From Neopestalotiopsis rosae (lineage: Eukaryota; Ascomycota; Sordariomycetes; Amphisphaeriales; Sporocadaceae), in assembly GCA_023078685.1 (NCBI GenBank), contig JALGAS010000001.1:5704001-5768000 (forward strand): 64,000 bases of DNA, written 5' to 3'. Both the position numbers and the translations under genes were made by a program. The notes beneath the pieces were generated by a model, which searched no databases, had not been told where the DNA came from, and worked only from the letters and a program-made list of their open reading frames with translations. Below are positions 24,516 to 36,803 of this stretch, one piece after another (the first letter of the stretch is position 1; each line of letters begins with the position of its first letter).

Positions 24516-26852
24516 CTTTTTTTCTTTTTTTCTTTTTTTCTTTTTTTTTTTTTTTTTTTTTTCTTTTTTTCACTTTCGCTTTTCTTGCTTTTCTTTGATT
24601 GGTGTGCGCAGAGACATTACTCGCTTTCTGTCAGTCCGAGAGCGTAACAACCTCAAGGCCGCACTCGACATTGAACCGCTGATAGCTGCCCATTCCAACG
24701 TATCTATCCTCGAGACTAGTTGCTACCTTTTTCGATGTTGTTGCCATTTGCTTCACTATACTCAATCTGATCGCTACCTTACAGGAGTTCTGAGACGATT
24801 CTGACGTCCTGCACCGGCGGAATCCTGGCGGATGTCATGGGTTTGGGCAAGACACTGTCTATCCTTGCACTCATCACTTCATCTCTGCAGACCGCGTTAT
24901 GTTACCAGTCGTGCCTAGACGTCGCACCATATGAGAAATGTGGGATTGCAGATGTACGCACCAGAGCGACCTTAATTGTTGTTACTTCAGCGCGTGAGTG
25001 GTCTCGTGCACCAGCCATTTTCGGTTTGCTGATGACATGCAGAGATCTTGGATAGTTGGATGGCCGAAATTCAGAAGTAGGTACCATAGCCAAGAACACC
25101 TGAATCTTATACTGATAGCATCAGGCACCTTGAACCGAAAGCGTTGAAAGTTCTAATATTCCATGGCGATAAGCGTCCGAAAGTCAAAGAGCTAGTTGTC
25201 GATCACGATGTGGTACTCACGACATACGCTACACTGGTTGCAGACAGTAGATCGGCCCAGATCCTACAGTCCATAACATGGTTTCGTGTCGTGCTCGATG
25301 AAGGTAGGTCATTCGAATTGCTTTTTAGGTCATCAAGCTCACGAACTGGGACTCAGCTCACTGGATTCGCAATCAAACTTCAAAGCAATTCAAGGCTGTC
25401 GAGAAGATATCCAGCCAACGCAGATGGTGCATGACCGGGACTCCAATCCAGAACCGTATTGATGATCTTGTATCTCTCCTGTGTTTTCTACAGCTTGAGC
25501 CTGTGTGCAATAAAGCAACGTTCGAAAAATACATCCTAGAACCTTTGAGCAAAGAGAACCCAGAAAGGACGAGAGCGCTGCACGTTCTATTACGGGGGAT
25601 ATGTCTCAGAAGAGACGAATCGCACCTCAATCTTCCAAGTCCGATCTACCAAACAATCCATATTCGCTTTGACTCCGAGGAGCGAGATACTTACGACGGA
25701 GTTCTTCAGGCTTGCCAGAGGGGTCTGGATGACGTTGTCAGCGGGCAGTCGAAGTCAAAGAAGTACTCCGTACTGTTCTCTGCTATCATGAAGCTCAGAA
25801 GGCTCTGCAATCATGGCACAATGCAGTCAATGGAAATGATGCCAAGCTCAACCCCAGTTGCGCTCAGGTCACCGGGTCCTGAGTGCGACTACTGCCAAGG
25901 AGATCGGGAAGAGAGCCTTGCTGCATTGAACAAGGAGGCATTTTGTTCACAGTGCGGTATAAGCTTGCAGCGAACACAGTCCTCGGGACTCTTGACCCCC
26001 GAACATGATGCATCGCGAGACCCATCCCCTGGGATCTTCGAGCAAATGGGACCAAGTGGTGACAATCTTCCAGCTAGGCAACCGACACATTTTGGCGTCT
26101 CTTCCAAACTACAATGTGTCATTGAGAACCTAGCCAAGAACTTCAACAAGAGAAAGAGGTGAGTTTCGCTTGGCTTGTCTGACAAGATGAGGGAGAGATA
26201 AAAAGACACCTAAGCTAACAGCAAACAAGTCTCGTTTTCTCAGTTTGGACGTCAACACTTGATGTACTCAAGAACATGCTCATGGATGCAAAAATTCCAT
26301 GCCTGGTGATCGATGGGCGTGTGCCATACACAGAAAGGTCAAGAATCTTGGAACAGTTTCGCCAAGACGAGAACATACGAGTTCTCTTGATGACGATTCA
26401 GACTGGTGCGGTCGGGTAAGCAAGGATTCTATCATGTCTTCAGTGAATTTCAGTCAAATAACCATTTTACAGACTAAACCTTACGGCTGCAAATCTCGTT
26501 CACATTGTTGAACCGCAGTGGAACCCTTCAATTGAAGAGCAAGCGATTGGACGAGCACTCCGGATGGGCCAGACTCGAACAGTCACTGTCTTCAGATACG
26601 TGGTTCAGTCATCAATTGAGCAGGTATGCTGCTTTTCCATATCACAACAACTTAGCGAGTACTCATGTCTCCCTAGAACATACAGACTCTCCAAAAGAAG
26701 AAGAGAAATCTAGCCAAGTTTACTCTTGATGGTTCGGGCACGGAGACGGGGAGTCTCGAGGTAAGTCACAAAATTCCAGAGCACAAACTAAAGCAGTAGA
26801 GATGGACTCGACTAACTCATCAAAGGACTTCAAATTCATGCTAGATATGTAA
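23346..26852 (+). CDS. SNF2-family helicase (Rad5/HLTF-like), middle uncertain
   Basis: Supported exons: 23346-23600, 23659-24248, 24302-?, then 24785-24993, 25043-25076, 25125-25303, 25357-26158, 26230-26415, 26473-26623, 26677-26760 and 26826-26852. The catalytic part is intact: motif I GGILADVMGLGKT, motif II as DEAHW (made by splicing), motif III MTGTPIQNR, and helicase C VFSVWTSTLDVL...MTIQTGAVGLNLTAANLVHIVEPQWNP...RALRMGQTRTV. A C-x2-C pair (CDYCQG...CSQCG) sits where Rad5 proteins carry a RING, but it lacks the full ligand set. These enzymes use ATP to translocate on DNA and remodel chromatin or repair intermediates. Exon 3 reads HQKLALNFMRWHEDLSEVR and then meets an in-frame TGA at 24360, followed by the long pyrimidine tract. 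Either a further small intron removes it or the gene is broken in its middle. Confidence 0.7.
24413..24571. repeat. 159-nt pure pyrimidine tract (C26 plus T/C repeats)
   Basis: Not one purine occurs from 24413 to 24571. It includes 26 consecutive C (24425-24450), then T runs of 5-22 broken by single C, often with a period of 8-9 nt. It lies where an intron of the helicase gene is expected, between a GTAAGT at 24398 and a possible CGCAG acceptor at 24611. The complementary strand is G26 plus A-rich purine. Confidence 0.95.
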
Positions 26853-27330
26853 GGACTTTAATGCATAGACTCTACGATAGCATTCATCTCGCCTTGTCGA
26901 AAGAAAAGCAAACGTAATCACCCGACGGACTGCCCACATCAATTCATATAATAGCAGTAATGTCATCCAGTCTTTAGAATGTGCTCGACTATAAATTTTC
27001 CCTGCCTTATCAAAGTCCTTGATGCCCTCCTGAAAGCAAGAAAACACTGTTTACTATTCGCTCGCAAGACTTTCCTCAAACTCTGTCCAATGCAAATGCA
27101 AAACTGCAAAACACTTTCAACTCTGAAATCGCCATCATGCAAACTTCATTTTTCTATTCACTTTACGACACGAGATCCATATGCTCGTTCGCTTTTTTAC
27201 ATAGTTTGTGTCTTTTTGTTGGTATCATCAAAGAAAAAGGAAAAAAGAAATCCACATGAGCCACCTAGCCACGCTTGGTCTAACTGATTTCTTTCTTACG
27301 CCCCCCGCAACAATCATGCAAGATTGACAA
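26853..27330. other. intergenic, convergent 3' flanks
   Basis: Between the helicase end and the end of the SKT5-like gene. No gene recognised. Confidence 0.4.
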
Positions 27331-30300
27331 TTACATCACAACCTAGTTTCAAGTTAGCCTGTTGCTCTACCTTCTTATCATGTCAGGGCAGATGGGAACT
27401 TACACATTCATCATCCTTCTTAGCTTGAGGAATACCCATGGCCTCGAATGTTGCCGGGCCCGTCTTTGCCGGTGTGGGAGCAGGTGCAGGTGCCGGTGCC
27501 GGTGCCGGAGCACTTTGTACTGGAGCAGTCTGCGCAGAGGCAGCGCTGGGGGCAGGAGATGCAACGCCTGGCCTTGCGGGAGGTGCACTGGATCGTCCGC
27601 CGGCCTGAACGGGCGAGTCGTAGCCAGTAGGTCGCGCGCTACCAGGTCGTGATCCACCGGGTCCGCCAGAGGGAAGTCCGGGTCTTCCATAAGCATCGGC
27701 ACGAGGCGGTCCCATTCCGCCGCTCATGGTAGGTGTTGACGCGCCAGAGCCAGCGGATGGAGCACGGCCGCCGTATGGGTCCTGGTGAGATGACGTGGGA
27801 CGGGATGAAGTGCGCTGTCCGTACTGCCCACCGCCAGGACCGTAATTACCCGGCGGGTACTGACCAGGAGGAGGTGTTCCGTGTGCTGGGTAAGCCGGGT
27901 TGGGGTTTGTCTTGGTCAGACGGTTGTGTGCTGGGTTATTGGGTGCTGGACCACCGTGTCCAGGATACTGAGCGGATACGGGACGGTTGTAGTCCTGGTT
28001 GGGATGACCACCGTATGGGCCAGTTTGTCTGTAGCCTCCAGGCCCTCCAGGCCCTTGAGGTCCGTAGCCAGCAGCGGCAGACACCGAACGTCCCTGGTGA
28101 GGGTCCATGCCGGCGGGAGGGATGCCAAGCTGACCACCTTGCGGGCCACGCGAAGCAGGTCCGGGCGGTCCTTGATGACCGGAAGGCGACTGCGTACGAA
28201 TACCAAAGGAGCTGCCAGGTCGATCTGCCGAGGGACGAATGTTGGGGTTGAAGTGAGGCGAGAGCTGTGGCTTACCGCCAGTCATATCGTCATCAGGGTA
28301 TGGCGCGGTCGACCTTGGCCGTGCTGCCAAGTTGAGAGGCTGTGGCTTGTTGTCTTCTGGGTACGGCACTGACGACTTTGGTCTCTCAGCGACGCTGATT
28401 CCGAATGCGGGCTGTCTGCCACCGCCGGGCATGTTGGAGCCGCCAAATTCGGCCTGTCTTGGTGAAGGTTGTGGCGAAATCCTGGGGGAACCTCGAGGTG
28501 AGTCTTCGCTGAGTGCTGGCATTCCGCTGACCGGCTTATTGAAGCGATCAGGTCTCTTTCCACGCTGGGATCCGTGAGTCGACTTAATCCTAGTCAGAGT
28601 CGTAGTCTCGTGGTCCTTCTTGGAGAGAACTTGTGAGTGACTCAATCCCTCAAGACGTCCAATTGCATCCTTGTTACCATGCTCGGCAGCAAGCTCGTAC
28701 CATTTCCGCGCTTCCCTGACATCCTTTTCGACGTGAATACCGATTTCGTTGTAGTAACCCATGGCGAACTCGCCAGTGGGGAGCTTAGACGCCGCTGCGA
28801 GTTGCGCATACTTGTAAGCCAGCAGTTCGTTCTTGGCAAATGTTCCCTCGTAGCCGAAGAGGAACCATCGACTGACACCGAGACAAGCCTCGGGCTGTCC
28901 TTGTCGTGCAGCCAAACCGTAGTAGTGCAGCGACAATGCAGGGTTGAAATCACAGCCCAGTTGGCAAAGCTCATATGCCTGTCCCATCTTCAGCTGTGCC
29001 TTTGCGAAACCCAGATAGGCTGCCTTTTCGATGTACTGGCGGGCTACGGCGACGTCGGGGGAGAGAATACCCTCGGGTATCGCAACGTCGGGAAGGTCTC
29101 TTGCGATGAGCATACCATAGACGAATGCACCCTGAGGCGCATCCTCATCGGCGGAGTCGGCGGCCTGGCGGATAAGGTCCAGGCCTCTCGCAATGTCCTT
29201 GCGCTGACCGTGCTGGCCCATGAGACTGATCATTCCGAGCCGATAAAGGGCAGCCGAGTCCCTCAAGTCAAGACCAGCCTCGTAGTGCCTCAAGGCCTTG
29301 TCAATGTCGTTTGAGTTCTCGTACAGCATACCGATTCTGTACTCGGCGCGGCCCCATCCATTGTTGGCTGCGTTGAGGTAACCATTATATGCCTCTTTCT
29401 TGTCCTGCCTCTTGCCAAATTTTCCAAACTCTAGCCACTTGCTACGGATGAACATTGCCTCGGGATGGCCCTGGTCGGCCAGGTAGTTGACAACGTTAGT
29501 AGCATCGACTCGCAGTTCATGTTCGGCGCGGGGAGTCGATGGTCTTCCTTGGTCGCGATCGGCCGACTTTCTTACAATCTCGTACTCGCGCGTGGCCGCA
29601 TCTGCGGCGGTCTCGACGTATGCCAGCACATCGCGGGCCCAGCAGATTTGCATGTTGGGGTCGTTCGAGTGCAAGACATGGTCGCGGCTATCAGCAAGGA
29701 CACTCTCCTTCTCGTCGTCGCTGGGCGGGATGTGCTCGCCGGTGACCTTTGGAAAGTGGCTGAAGGAAGGTTTGTCTGCCGGCATGTCTCTTAGCTTGCG
29801 ATCGAACTGCGGAGTATTCGAAGCGCTTTCATGAAAAGGACTGTAATTCGACTGGCTGTAAGTCGACGCAGGGCTATAATCCGTCATACCGGGCTTGCTC
29901 TTTTGATATTGTTGTCCATAGGTCGCCATGTTTGTGTTCAAGACAGAAGACAAAGAAGGTTCGCGGCCATGTCCAGACGGTCTAGCGCCAGCACCCGTCG
30001 GTATATCTGAGTTCATTCTGCTTGAATCGATTGATCGGGCCTCGAGTTCCATGCGCTGAAGGTCTTGTTGCATGTTCTGGGGCACTTCAGGCATCACCCT
30101 ATTTTTGTAGGGGGGCGCACGTCAGCAAGAGGTTTAATTAGGAGGAGCTCAGATGCTTTCCCTCGTTGCGACTATTCGAACGCCAAGCAAGTTCCTCTTC
30201 CACACACACGTGTATATATATGATTCGACTGGCGAATTGAATGGGGCAAAGGAAAGCAAGCAGGTTGGACCAAATGAAAGAAAAGAGTCTATCTCACCTT

Positions 30301-30386
30301 TGAGGGGCTGGAGCATGAACTTGAACTTCCGGCATATAGTAATCGTCGACGCCTCCTGGGTAAAATGTTGCTCCAAACTGAGGCAT
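27331..30386 (-). CDS. skt5: SEL1-repeat chitin synthase activator (Skt5/Chs4-like)
   Basis: Exons 30386-30298, 30098-27404 and 27342-27331 give 931 aa. A disordered N-terminal region is followed by SEL1-type helical repeats at about residues 240-530 (for example AEYRIGMLYENSNDIDKALRHYEAGL and AARQGQPEACLGVSRWFLFGYEG). A long Pro/Gly/Gln/Ser-rich low-complexity tail ends in the prenylation box CVVM. In yeast the homologue binds chitin synthase III and brings it to the plasma membrane and septum. The CAAX box exists only after splicing: Cys is the last codon of exon 2, and the final 12-nt exon supplies V-V-M-stop. The initiator is uncertain. An acceptor (TTTATGTAG) lies just before residue 1 and the frame continues upstream through SGQPHPAEDDSAD, so a further 5' exon may exist. 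Confidence 0.85.
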
Positions 30387-30906
30387 ATCGGCGGAGTCGT
30401 CTTCTGCTGGGTGCGGCTGACCCGATCCTACATAAACCAAGAAGCAGTGAATTGTCAGCGCCCAAGAATCTCACAGATCCAGTTGACCAAGCCCAAAGCG
30501 TCAGCTTGCAGTATGTGTTGCAGGGTGTTTATTCCTTGTAGCCGGGTGGAATCAATCCCTTCACCCCCCGCGGATGTTTGATCGTGGCGGGGCTTTGGGT
30601 GTGATCTTAGCAGGGGACAAAAATCGAAATAGGTATGCAAGCTTGGATGAGTCCCGGTCGTTAATGTTCGCTGCCCTTCTGTCTGTCTTCTGGTCTCTTC
30701 CTTTAATTTTTTTGCCTCCTTGGTCTGTCTCGCTTTCGGCCGTCGCTCGGTCCAGGCGGGCAATTTCCTTCCTTCGTAATTGGGTAGAAAAATGCACAAT
30801 ACTATCGATTTGCCCTGGGCCCCCCTCGTCTGGGACTTGCCGGATGCACCAAGATCTATGCTGATCGCAGGACGGTTGCGGCCTATATGTCTGGGTCTGG
30901 GGATTG

Positions 30907-30953
<47 letters not shown>

Positions 30954-33900
30954 GCACTTGTCGCAATATGTTGTCTCAGTTGTTTATAGAGTGATTTTTC
31001 ACTTCCGCACGCGGTTGTCAAACTGACACTGATTGGATGCTGAAGGTCTCAGAATGCTTTTCAGAACAGGAATCTGCAGTCTGTTTCACAAAACCACTGT
31101 GATAGGAGTGCAGCAGTGCAGAGTGTCATTCATCAACGATGAAAGGTGCGCAGGACTCCAATACGCGCACAAGCTACGGCGGGGCAGTCTCCCTCTGAAA
31201 TATGCAAAGGACCCGGTGAATGAATGAATGAATGACCACCCACCCCAGCTGGCGTAGGCGGGCTATGCAGGACAGATTACGGAAGAGAGGGTCTCTTTGG
31301 TAATAGGGGATTTGCGGAGGGGCTGGCCTGGGATGGCGTGTAATTATTAGGCACCAGCAACTGATCGATCGCTGGGGAGCTGAGAATAGGTACGACTAGT
31401 AACTAGTAGCAGTAGGCCGTGGAGGGACTGGATTCTGGAGTCCCTCTTCTTCCTTTTAGTCCTCTCGCCCCCAGTAGCGGACCGGGCAGACGATCTTGTG
31501 GTCTGGAAGCTTGGAGTACCTGAGGTGATAGTATCGAAGGTAGGCGCTGACTTCTTTGCTTTTTTTGCTTTTCCTTTTCACCCCTTAAAATATACTGTGT
31601 ATGACTGGAGGGAGCTTCGGCAGTGTATCTCAAGTATTCCTGCTGGATTTCCATGCAGCATGAACGCATCAACGAGTGGGTGGCTCGGGTGGTGTCGTGT
31701 TCTTTGATGTTTGTTTAATGTATGGTAATTGTACCCTGTGGGACCTGCATTTGCAACGGTCTCGGCGCCCAAAGACTGGGTACGGGTACGTAGCAGCCAC
31801 TAAAGGGATTGATGTGCGCTCTCCAGTCCATTTTGACCGTTGCGCCCTGCCGAACAACCGTCCAGAAGATGAAGACCAAAAAGTTGCGAGTTGCGCGTTG
31901 CGCGTACCCGGATCTTCCGTCGGCAGTGGATTTTTCAGGGTCTCTGGTTGTACTTGCAAAAGATAGCAGCAGCTCTATTTCAGCTCGACTTTACTACCAA
32001 GACGGCGGGGATAGAGTATTTTCGGCAGCCAGGAGCACGAAATAGGTATTGCTTGGCGGCCCAATGTGACAGTGCCGAGTGCGGGAGACAACAGCGGGTG
32101 ACCGAGAGACAGACAGACAGTGTTGGCGCTGGCGGGCGGCGCAGAAAACGAGGCAAGCTCAATCCCAGCATGCTGCGGCAGCACAGCCAGAAACCATGCA
32201 GACTGCGTATTTCCGTACATAGCATACGAGCCAGCCGAGCCAGCGACATGCCAGACCAACATGCAAACTGGTTTTGACTGGGACCCAGCCTGCATACTCG
32301 GGAATTATACTTTCAGGGGGCGCTGTGGGAACAATTCTTACCTGCTGAATCCTGGGGGTTGATGCTTGTCGGTACGGTGGACGCCGACTGGCCGCCCTCC
32401 GGCCGCGCGTATAGCTGTTTATACTGGGGCATCATTTCGACTGTAGTATCGGCGACAATGCCGGTTGCGATTGATGAGTTCCCCTTCGCGATTTAGGTTT
32501 GTTAGGTTTCGAAGGGGGAGCTCGCTCTTCAAATGGGAAATTGCGGCGGGTGAGCAAACGTAATCAGTGCATTGAGCTTCTTAAACCTGCGTGCAACTAA
32601 TAATTGCCGGACGGTGAAGCATGACTGGTGATTTCTGCAAACGAGTGAATGAATACCAGAGGTAGGTAGTTGTGGTTGTCTTGGCAGGCAAATGGATAGT
32701 GAGCACCAGGCAACTAGTTAAGGTTAGTGAATTGTCGCTAGTAGTCGAGCTCAAGTGCTGAGAGTGGTTGACCAGTGGGTTGACCGGGCGGGCAGCCACG
32801 CAGACTTATTAAAGACAGAATCATGTCCGCGCTTTTCTTTCAAACATGTATGTACGACTTATTGCATCGTAGGGCAGCATGAACGTGATCTAATCTAGAA
32901 CATGCCTACTTTAGCTCTCAAATCCAGCAGATGGAACAGGAAAGAAGCACATTCAGTCTCTCCTCCCCGTCTCTTCTCAGCACTTGTTTGCCCGTCTCGT
33001 GGGCATCGTGTCACTGCATTCCGGAATACTTGAAGGAGGTGCCAAGCTATGCTAATCATGATTACACAGCCCAAGGCGGACTAGTACTGGAAACACCATG
33101 TTCCGTCTTGTTTGATGGTCGAGTTGAGGCACTGCAGATGCTAATTATGTGTTGCCATGAATGAGTAGGTTGAAATTGTTCGTACATATATCTGAGAAGC
33201 TATTAAGGTATGTTCAAGGGGCTGCATCGATGCAAGCAGCTTCCTTTCTCTAAAGTCAAAACTTGGAGGTGGCGGGCGGCGAGACGAGATTCCGACCCAA
33301 CACTGCCTCGTGGTTTCTATTTTTAAGGTCAACCAACAACTTGATTTTTTAGTCATTTGCCATGTGAGTAACGCAAGTCTACCATAACACGCTGGTCTGA
33401 TGCAACTACACTGCAGGGGCCCGGGCGCACGTAATAGTCTCCTCAATGTTATGCTGGAGCCCGGTGCCATCCCGGATTCAATGTCCATAATACATATTGA
33501 ATCAATTATTTACTGATGTGGGGATCGACAATGATGGTTCAATAGTATTTCCTTGTCATCAACTGTTTTTCCGCACCGAATAATAACTTACAGGCAGAAA
33601 GTAAGTAGATCGTGGCTTGACTACTGGCTTGCCATCTTTTTAGATAGACATATGAGACGCCAGGTTTCCTCCACGATATCCTCCGGTCTTCTCTTTATGT
33701 TTCCTCTCTCTCGCATGTACCAAAACATGTGTCACCATCTATGTCATGTTCTCAGGCTCAACTTGTTACACTGACGTCGTTACCTAGTTGTACCTACATA
33801 CATGCCTATTTATCTTCCAAATTGAGCATCACTGTAGAATGTCCTTAATAAAAGATGAAAAAAGAAGCTGAAATCAACGTGCAAAGGTCGTTACCTGCGA

Positions 33901-34077
33901 CTTTATCTCTATCATTGCGGCTGATAGATATGGTGATCATATGAGCTGAGCGGGCGCCTGGAGTATAACCAGATGACCACTCTGTCTTCCAGATAAGGCA
34001 GCGCCCAAGTGGTGCCAGCTCAACAGGTGATGTGCTGTTTTGTTTGAACCGAGCATGATAGACAAGATAGAGTTCTT
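30387..34077. other. 3.7-kb gene-poor region
   Basis: Contains the skt5 leader and promoter (pyrimidine-rich, 30660-30780), a 43-T run, and a short (GAAT)n stretch at 31217-31232. Open frames of 60-128 codons on both strands overlap heavily and show no protein-like composition. No gene is supported. Confidence 0.45.
30910..30952. repeat. poly-T run (43 nt)
   Basis: Uninterrupted run of 43 T upstream of the skt5-like gene; on the gene's strand it is a poly-A tract about 520 bp before the proposed start. Confidence 0.95.
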
Positions 34078-34623
34078 TTGGAATTACTCGGTAAACTATA
34101 CAGCCTGTTTAATGTGCAGTTTCCAGTCTTCACATCAAATCCATGGTGTTCTTCATGGACAAAAATCATGGGCTTCTTCAAAAGACGATCCCGCCGGCTC
34201 GCGGGGTTGTTAGACACTGAAGCACTTGCTATTGAAGCTACTAGCGCTGCCTCTAACAGTGGCATGTCGGGGAACGGAGCTGAGGGACAATGTGGCCCGA
34301 GCTCCAGCAAGGCAAGCAATAGAGGACCCAAGCTCAGCGTCAACGTCAGCCTCTCAGCCTGGCTACGCCTGGTGCGTCTACAATCAGCTTCACGAACGAA
34401 ACCATCAACCCAAACGCCCAAATCCACCACAATCAATTCCCAACAAGCAGCGGCATCGATCTCTGATAATACAGAGATATTGAACTCTGATCCATCCGAG
34501 TCAGTCATACAGAACAGCAACAGCGACACCACAGTTCCATTGCAGCCTTCCGGCCCGGCGTCGCAAACGACACCTCCCAAACCACCACCACCCACCCTCA
34601 CAACAACACAGAGCGCCAGCACC
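34078..34623 (+). other. in-frame upstream extension of RPN12
   Basis: A stop-free 546-nt stretch in frame with RPN12. From an ATG at 34168 it would add 152 residues: a basic start (MGFFKRRSRRLAG) followed by Ser/Thr/Pro/Asn/Gln-rich disordered sequence. A Gly after the first Met would even suit N-myristoylation. No intron or stop separates it from RPN12. It may be an N-terminal extension, an alternative isoform, or an open leader by chance; the antisense strand is also open here. Confidence 0.4.
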
Positions 34624-35531
34624 ATGGCCGAACGAACACTGCAGCAGGTCATCACCCAGCTGCGAGGAAACCCCTCCTACGAGCAGGCCTCATCTCTTCT
34701 CTCCAAAGCCAAGTTGTCGTTACTGCAGCTCAAGGCCCTGACGCCGACCCCGTCGACCCCTTCCAACCTGCTCGCCGTCGCCCGGGAAGTCTATGAGCTC
34801 GGCGCCATCACATCCATCCGTGCCCGGAATCCCGATGCCTTTAAGCGCTACGTACAGCAGCTACAGCCCTTTTACGAGCTCCCCTCCAGCCAACTCAAGC
34901 CCAACCCCGAGGCACGGAACAAGGTCACGGGTCTCTACCTCCTGCTCCTCCTGACCGAGGGTAGATATGATATCTTTCACAGCGAGCTCGAGAGCTTGAG
35001 CATGCACGTGGGCAATGGAGGCTTCGAGGCAATTGAGGCAGACCGCTACCTGGGCTACCCGATCAAACTGGAGAGGTGGTTGATGGAGGGTAGCTACGAC
35101 AGAGTATGGAAGGCTATGAAGAAGGGCGAAGTCCCCAGCGAGGAGTTTGGCATCTTTTCTCAGGTATGTTCAAACGAAGCAATTACATATTGCAGTGGGC
35201 AACAACTGCCCCTACCTGGGGCTTTTAGGAACATACAGCCAATGCTGACTAATGACTACTACAGATTCTCACATCACAAATCCGTTCCGAGATCGCCTCA
35301 TCTTCTGAGCGAGCATATCCTTCTTTGCCTCTTAGTAGTACAAAGTCGCTTCTGTTCCTTGACTCGGAGGGCGCCGTGGTTGAGTTTGCCCGCCAGCGTG
35401 GTTGGGTAATTCGTGAGGGCCAGATCTACTTCCCTGCTGCCGACGACGAGGATGCCGAGGAGAAGGACATGTCGCAGATGGTGATTGAAAACACGCTCGG
35501 CTACGCTAGAGAATTGGAGACCATTGTGTAA
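34624..35531 (+). CDS. RPN12: 26S proteasome regulatory subunit Rpn12
   Basis: Exons 34624-35163 and 35265-35531, phase 0, give 268 aa, the usual size of Rpn12 (PSMD8), a lid subunit of the 19S regulatory particle. Visible family features are the helical repeat region (LLAVAREVYELGAITSIRARN...FKRYVQQLQPFY) and the PCI-type end (AVVEFARQRGWVIREGQIYFP). The start is set at ACCATGGCC, an excellent context and the point where similarity to the family begins. The same frame is open for another 182 codons upstream (from 34078), with a possible earlier start at 34168 beginning MGFFKRRSRR. That stretch is Ser/Thr/Pro/Gln-rich and may be coding; it is described separately. Confidence 0.93.
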
Positions 35532-36803
35532 TGAGAACTAGGGGGTTGCATGTGGAAGAAATGTCTGACCATGATCCAAAACGGCGATTGGGCATAGATC
35601 AGAGAGGAAAGCGTTTGCTGTATTGATAGGCCCAAAAGGACACTAGATGACAAACTTGTGCCTATATAGCACAGTCACAATAGAGCCTCACCTTCTAATA
35701 GCTGAATTGCGCACACTGGTACTCCATTATAATATGAAATAGATGGCCATCTACAGAATTGACTCAGCTTGAGCCGAAAAGACAATTGTGAACATAATTT
35801 CGGGCGGATCATGTTATTTCTCGAGCTCCAATGTAACGGGAATCCATTTGCCACGATTGGTTTCTATACAAACCAGACAAAAAAAAAATATATTTACAGC
35901 AAGGACACATCTGCCCCAAAGCAGATCCTATCATAAGCGCCTAAAGCGGTACATGCCATCCTCTACCAAATTCCTCGCCCGCGCCCTCGATCCTTTAGAG
36001 CCTGAAGCCATGATGTTTCTTGCAAGGACTCGAAATTGGCAATCATTTCGTCGTCTATCTCCAATTCCCTCGCTGAAGGTCAATCTAGCATACGTTCCAT
36101 ACAAGCATATCCATCTGTTGAAGCAAGCCAAGGTTTGTTAAATATACATTAACTATTCTCGTGGTATTCAGGGGACGCAGCATACGTTTGAACTTTCACA
36201 AAGACAGGAAATACATGACACCTAGTTACTGGTAACATGAGAAAGAAAACTCAGATTAAAGCTGTTACAAATCATGCTGACCGGTGTAGGCCTTGATAAT
36301 AGCGTATGCTAACGCTAGCCACACGTCAAAGTATATTGCCACCTATCGATCGATTTATACTTGACAGATCGATATCAACAATAATCTGGACACTGCTAAA
36401 TGCTTGGTCGTGTGCCGTTCACGAAATGGAATCGATTTGGAATCCGCGTAGTAGAATGAAATGAGAATCTTTTTTTAGCATTCCGCTTTACACTGCTAAC
36501 GACATCATTATACTGTTTTGGGAGAGCCAAGTGGCTTTGCACTCAGTCCAACCCACCCCGACCTCCTTCTATCTAGTTGCTTTTGGTTTCGTTCCCAGTA
36601 ATATGCCAGTTCATGATCAGCTTTAGGTCCAATTGTGGACGCTGTTCTCTGCTTCACATGGCTTTGTGCACTGAACTCCGTCGTGACTCATCCCCAACTT
36701 GCTACTAGGAAACAAATAGCCATGGACTACCTGTTGTCCATCTACGGCCTCCAGAGAGAAGAGACCAGCTCCGCCAAGTCTATGCTCTGAGAGCTTTAGA
36801 CAT
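35532..36803. other. intergenic, convergent 3' flanks
   Basis: AT-rich spacer of about 1.27 kb between the ends of RPN12 and the alpha-COP gene. No gene recognised. Confidence 0.45.

Noticed and set aside
30455..31021. 188-codon open frame, minus strand, upstream of the skt5-like gene
   Set aside because: It runs through a T43 homopolymer giving poly-Lys and lacks a coding look. Only its last part might be a 5' exon of skt5, which I could not show.
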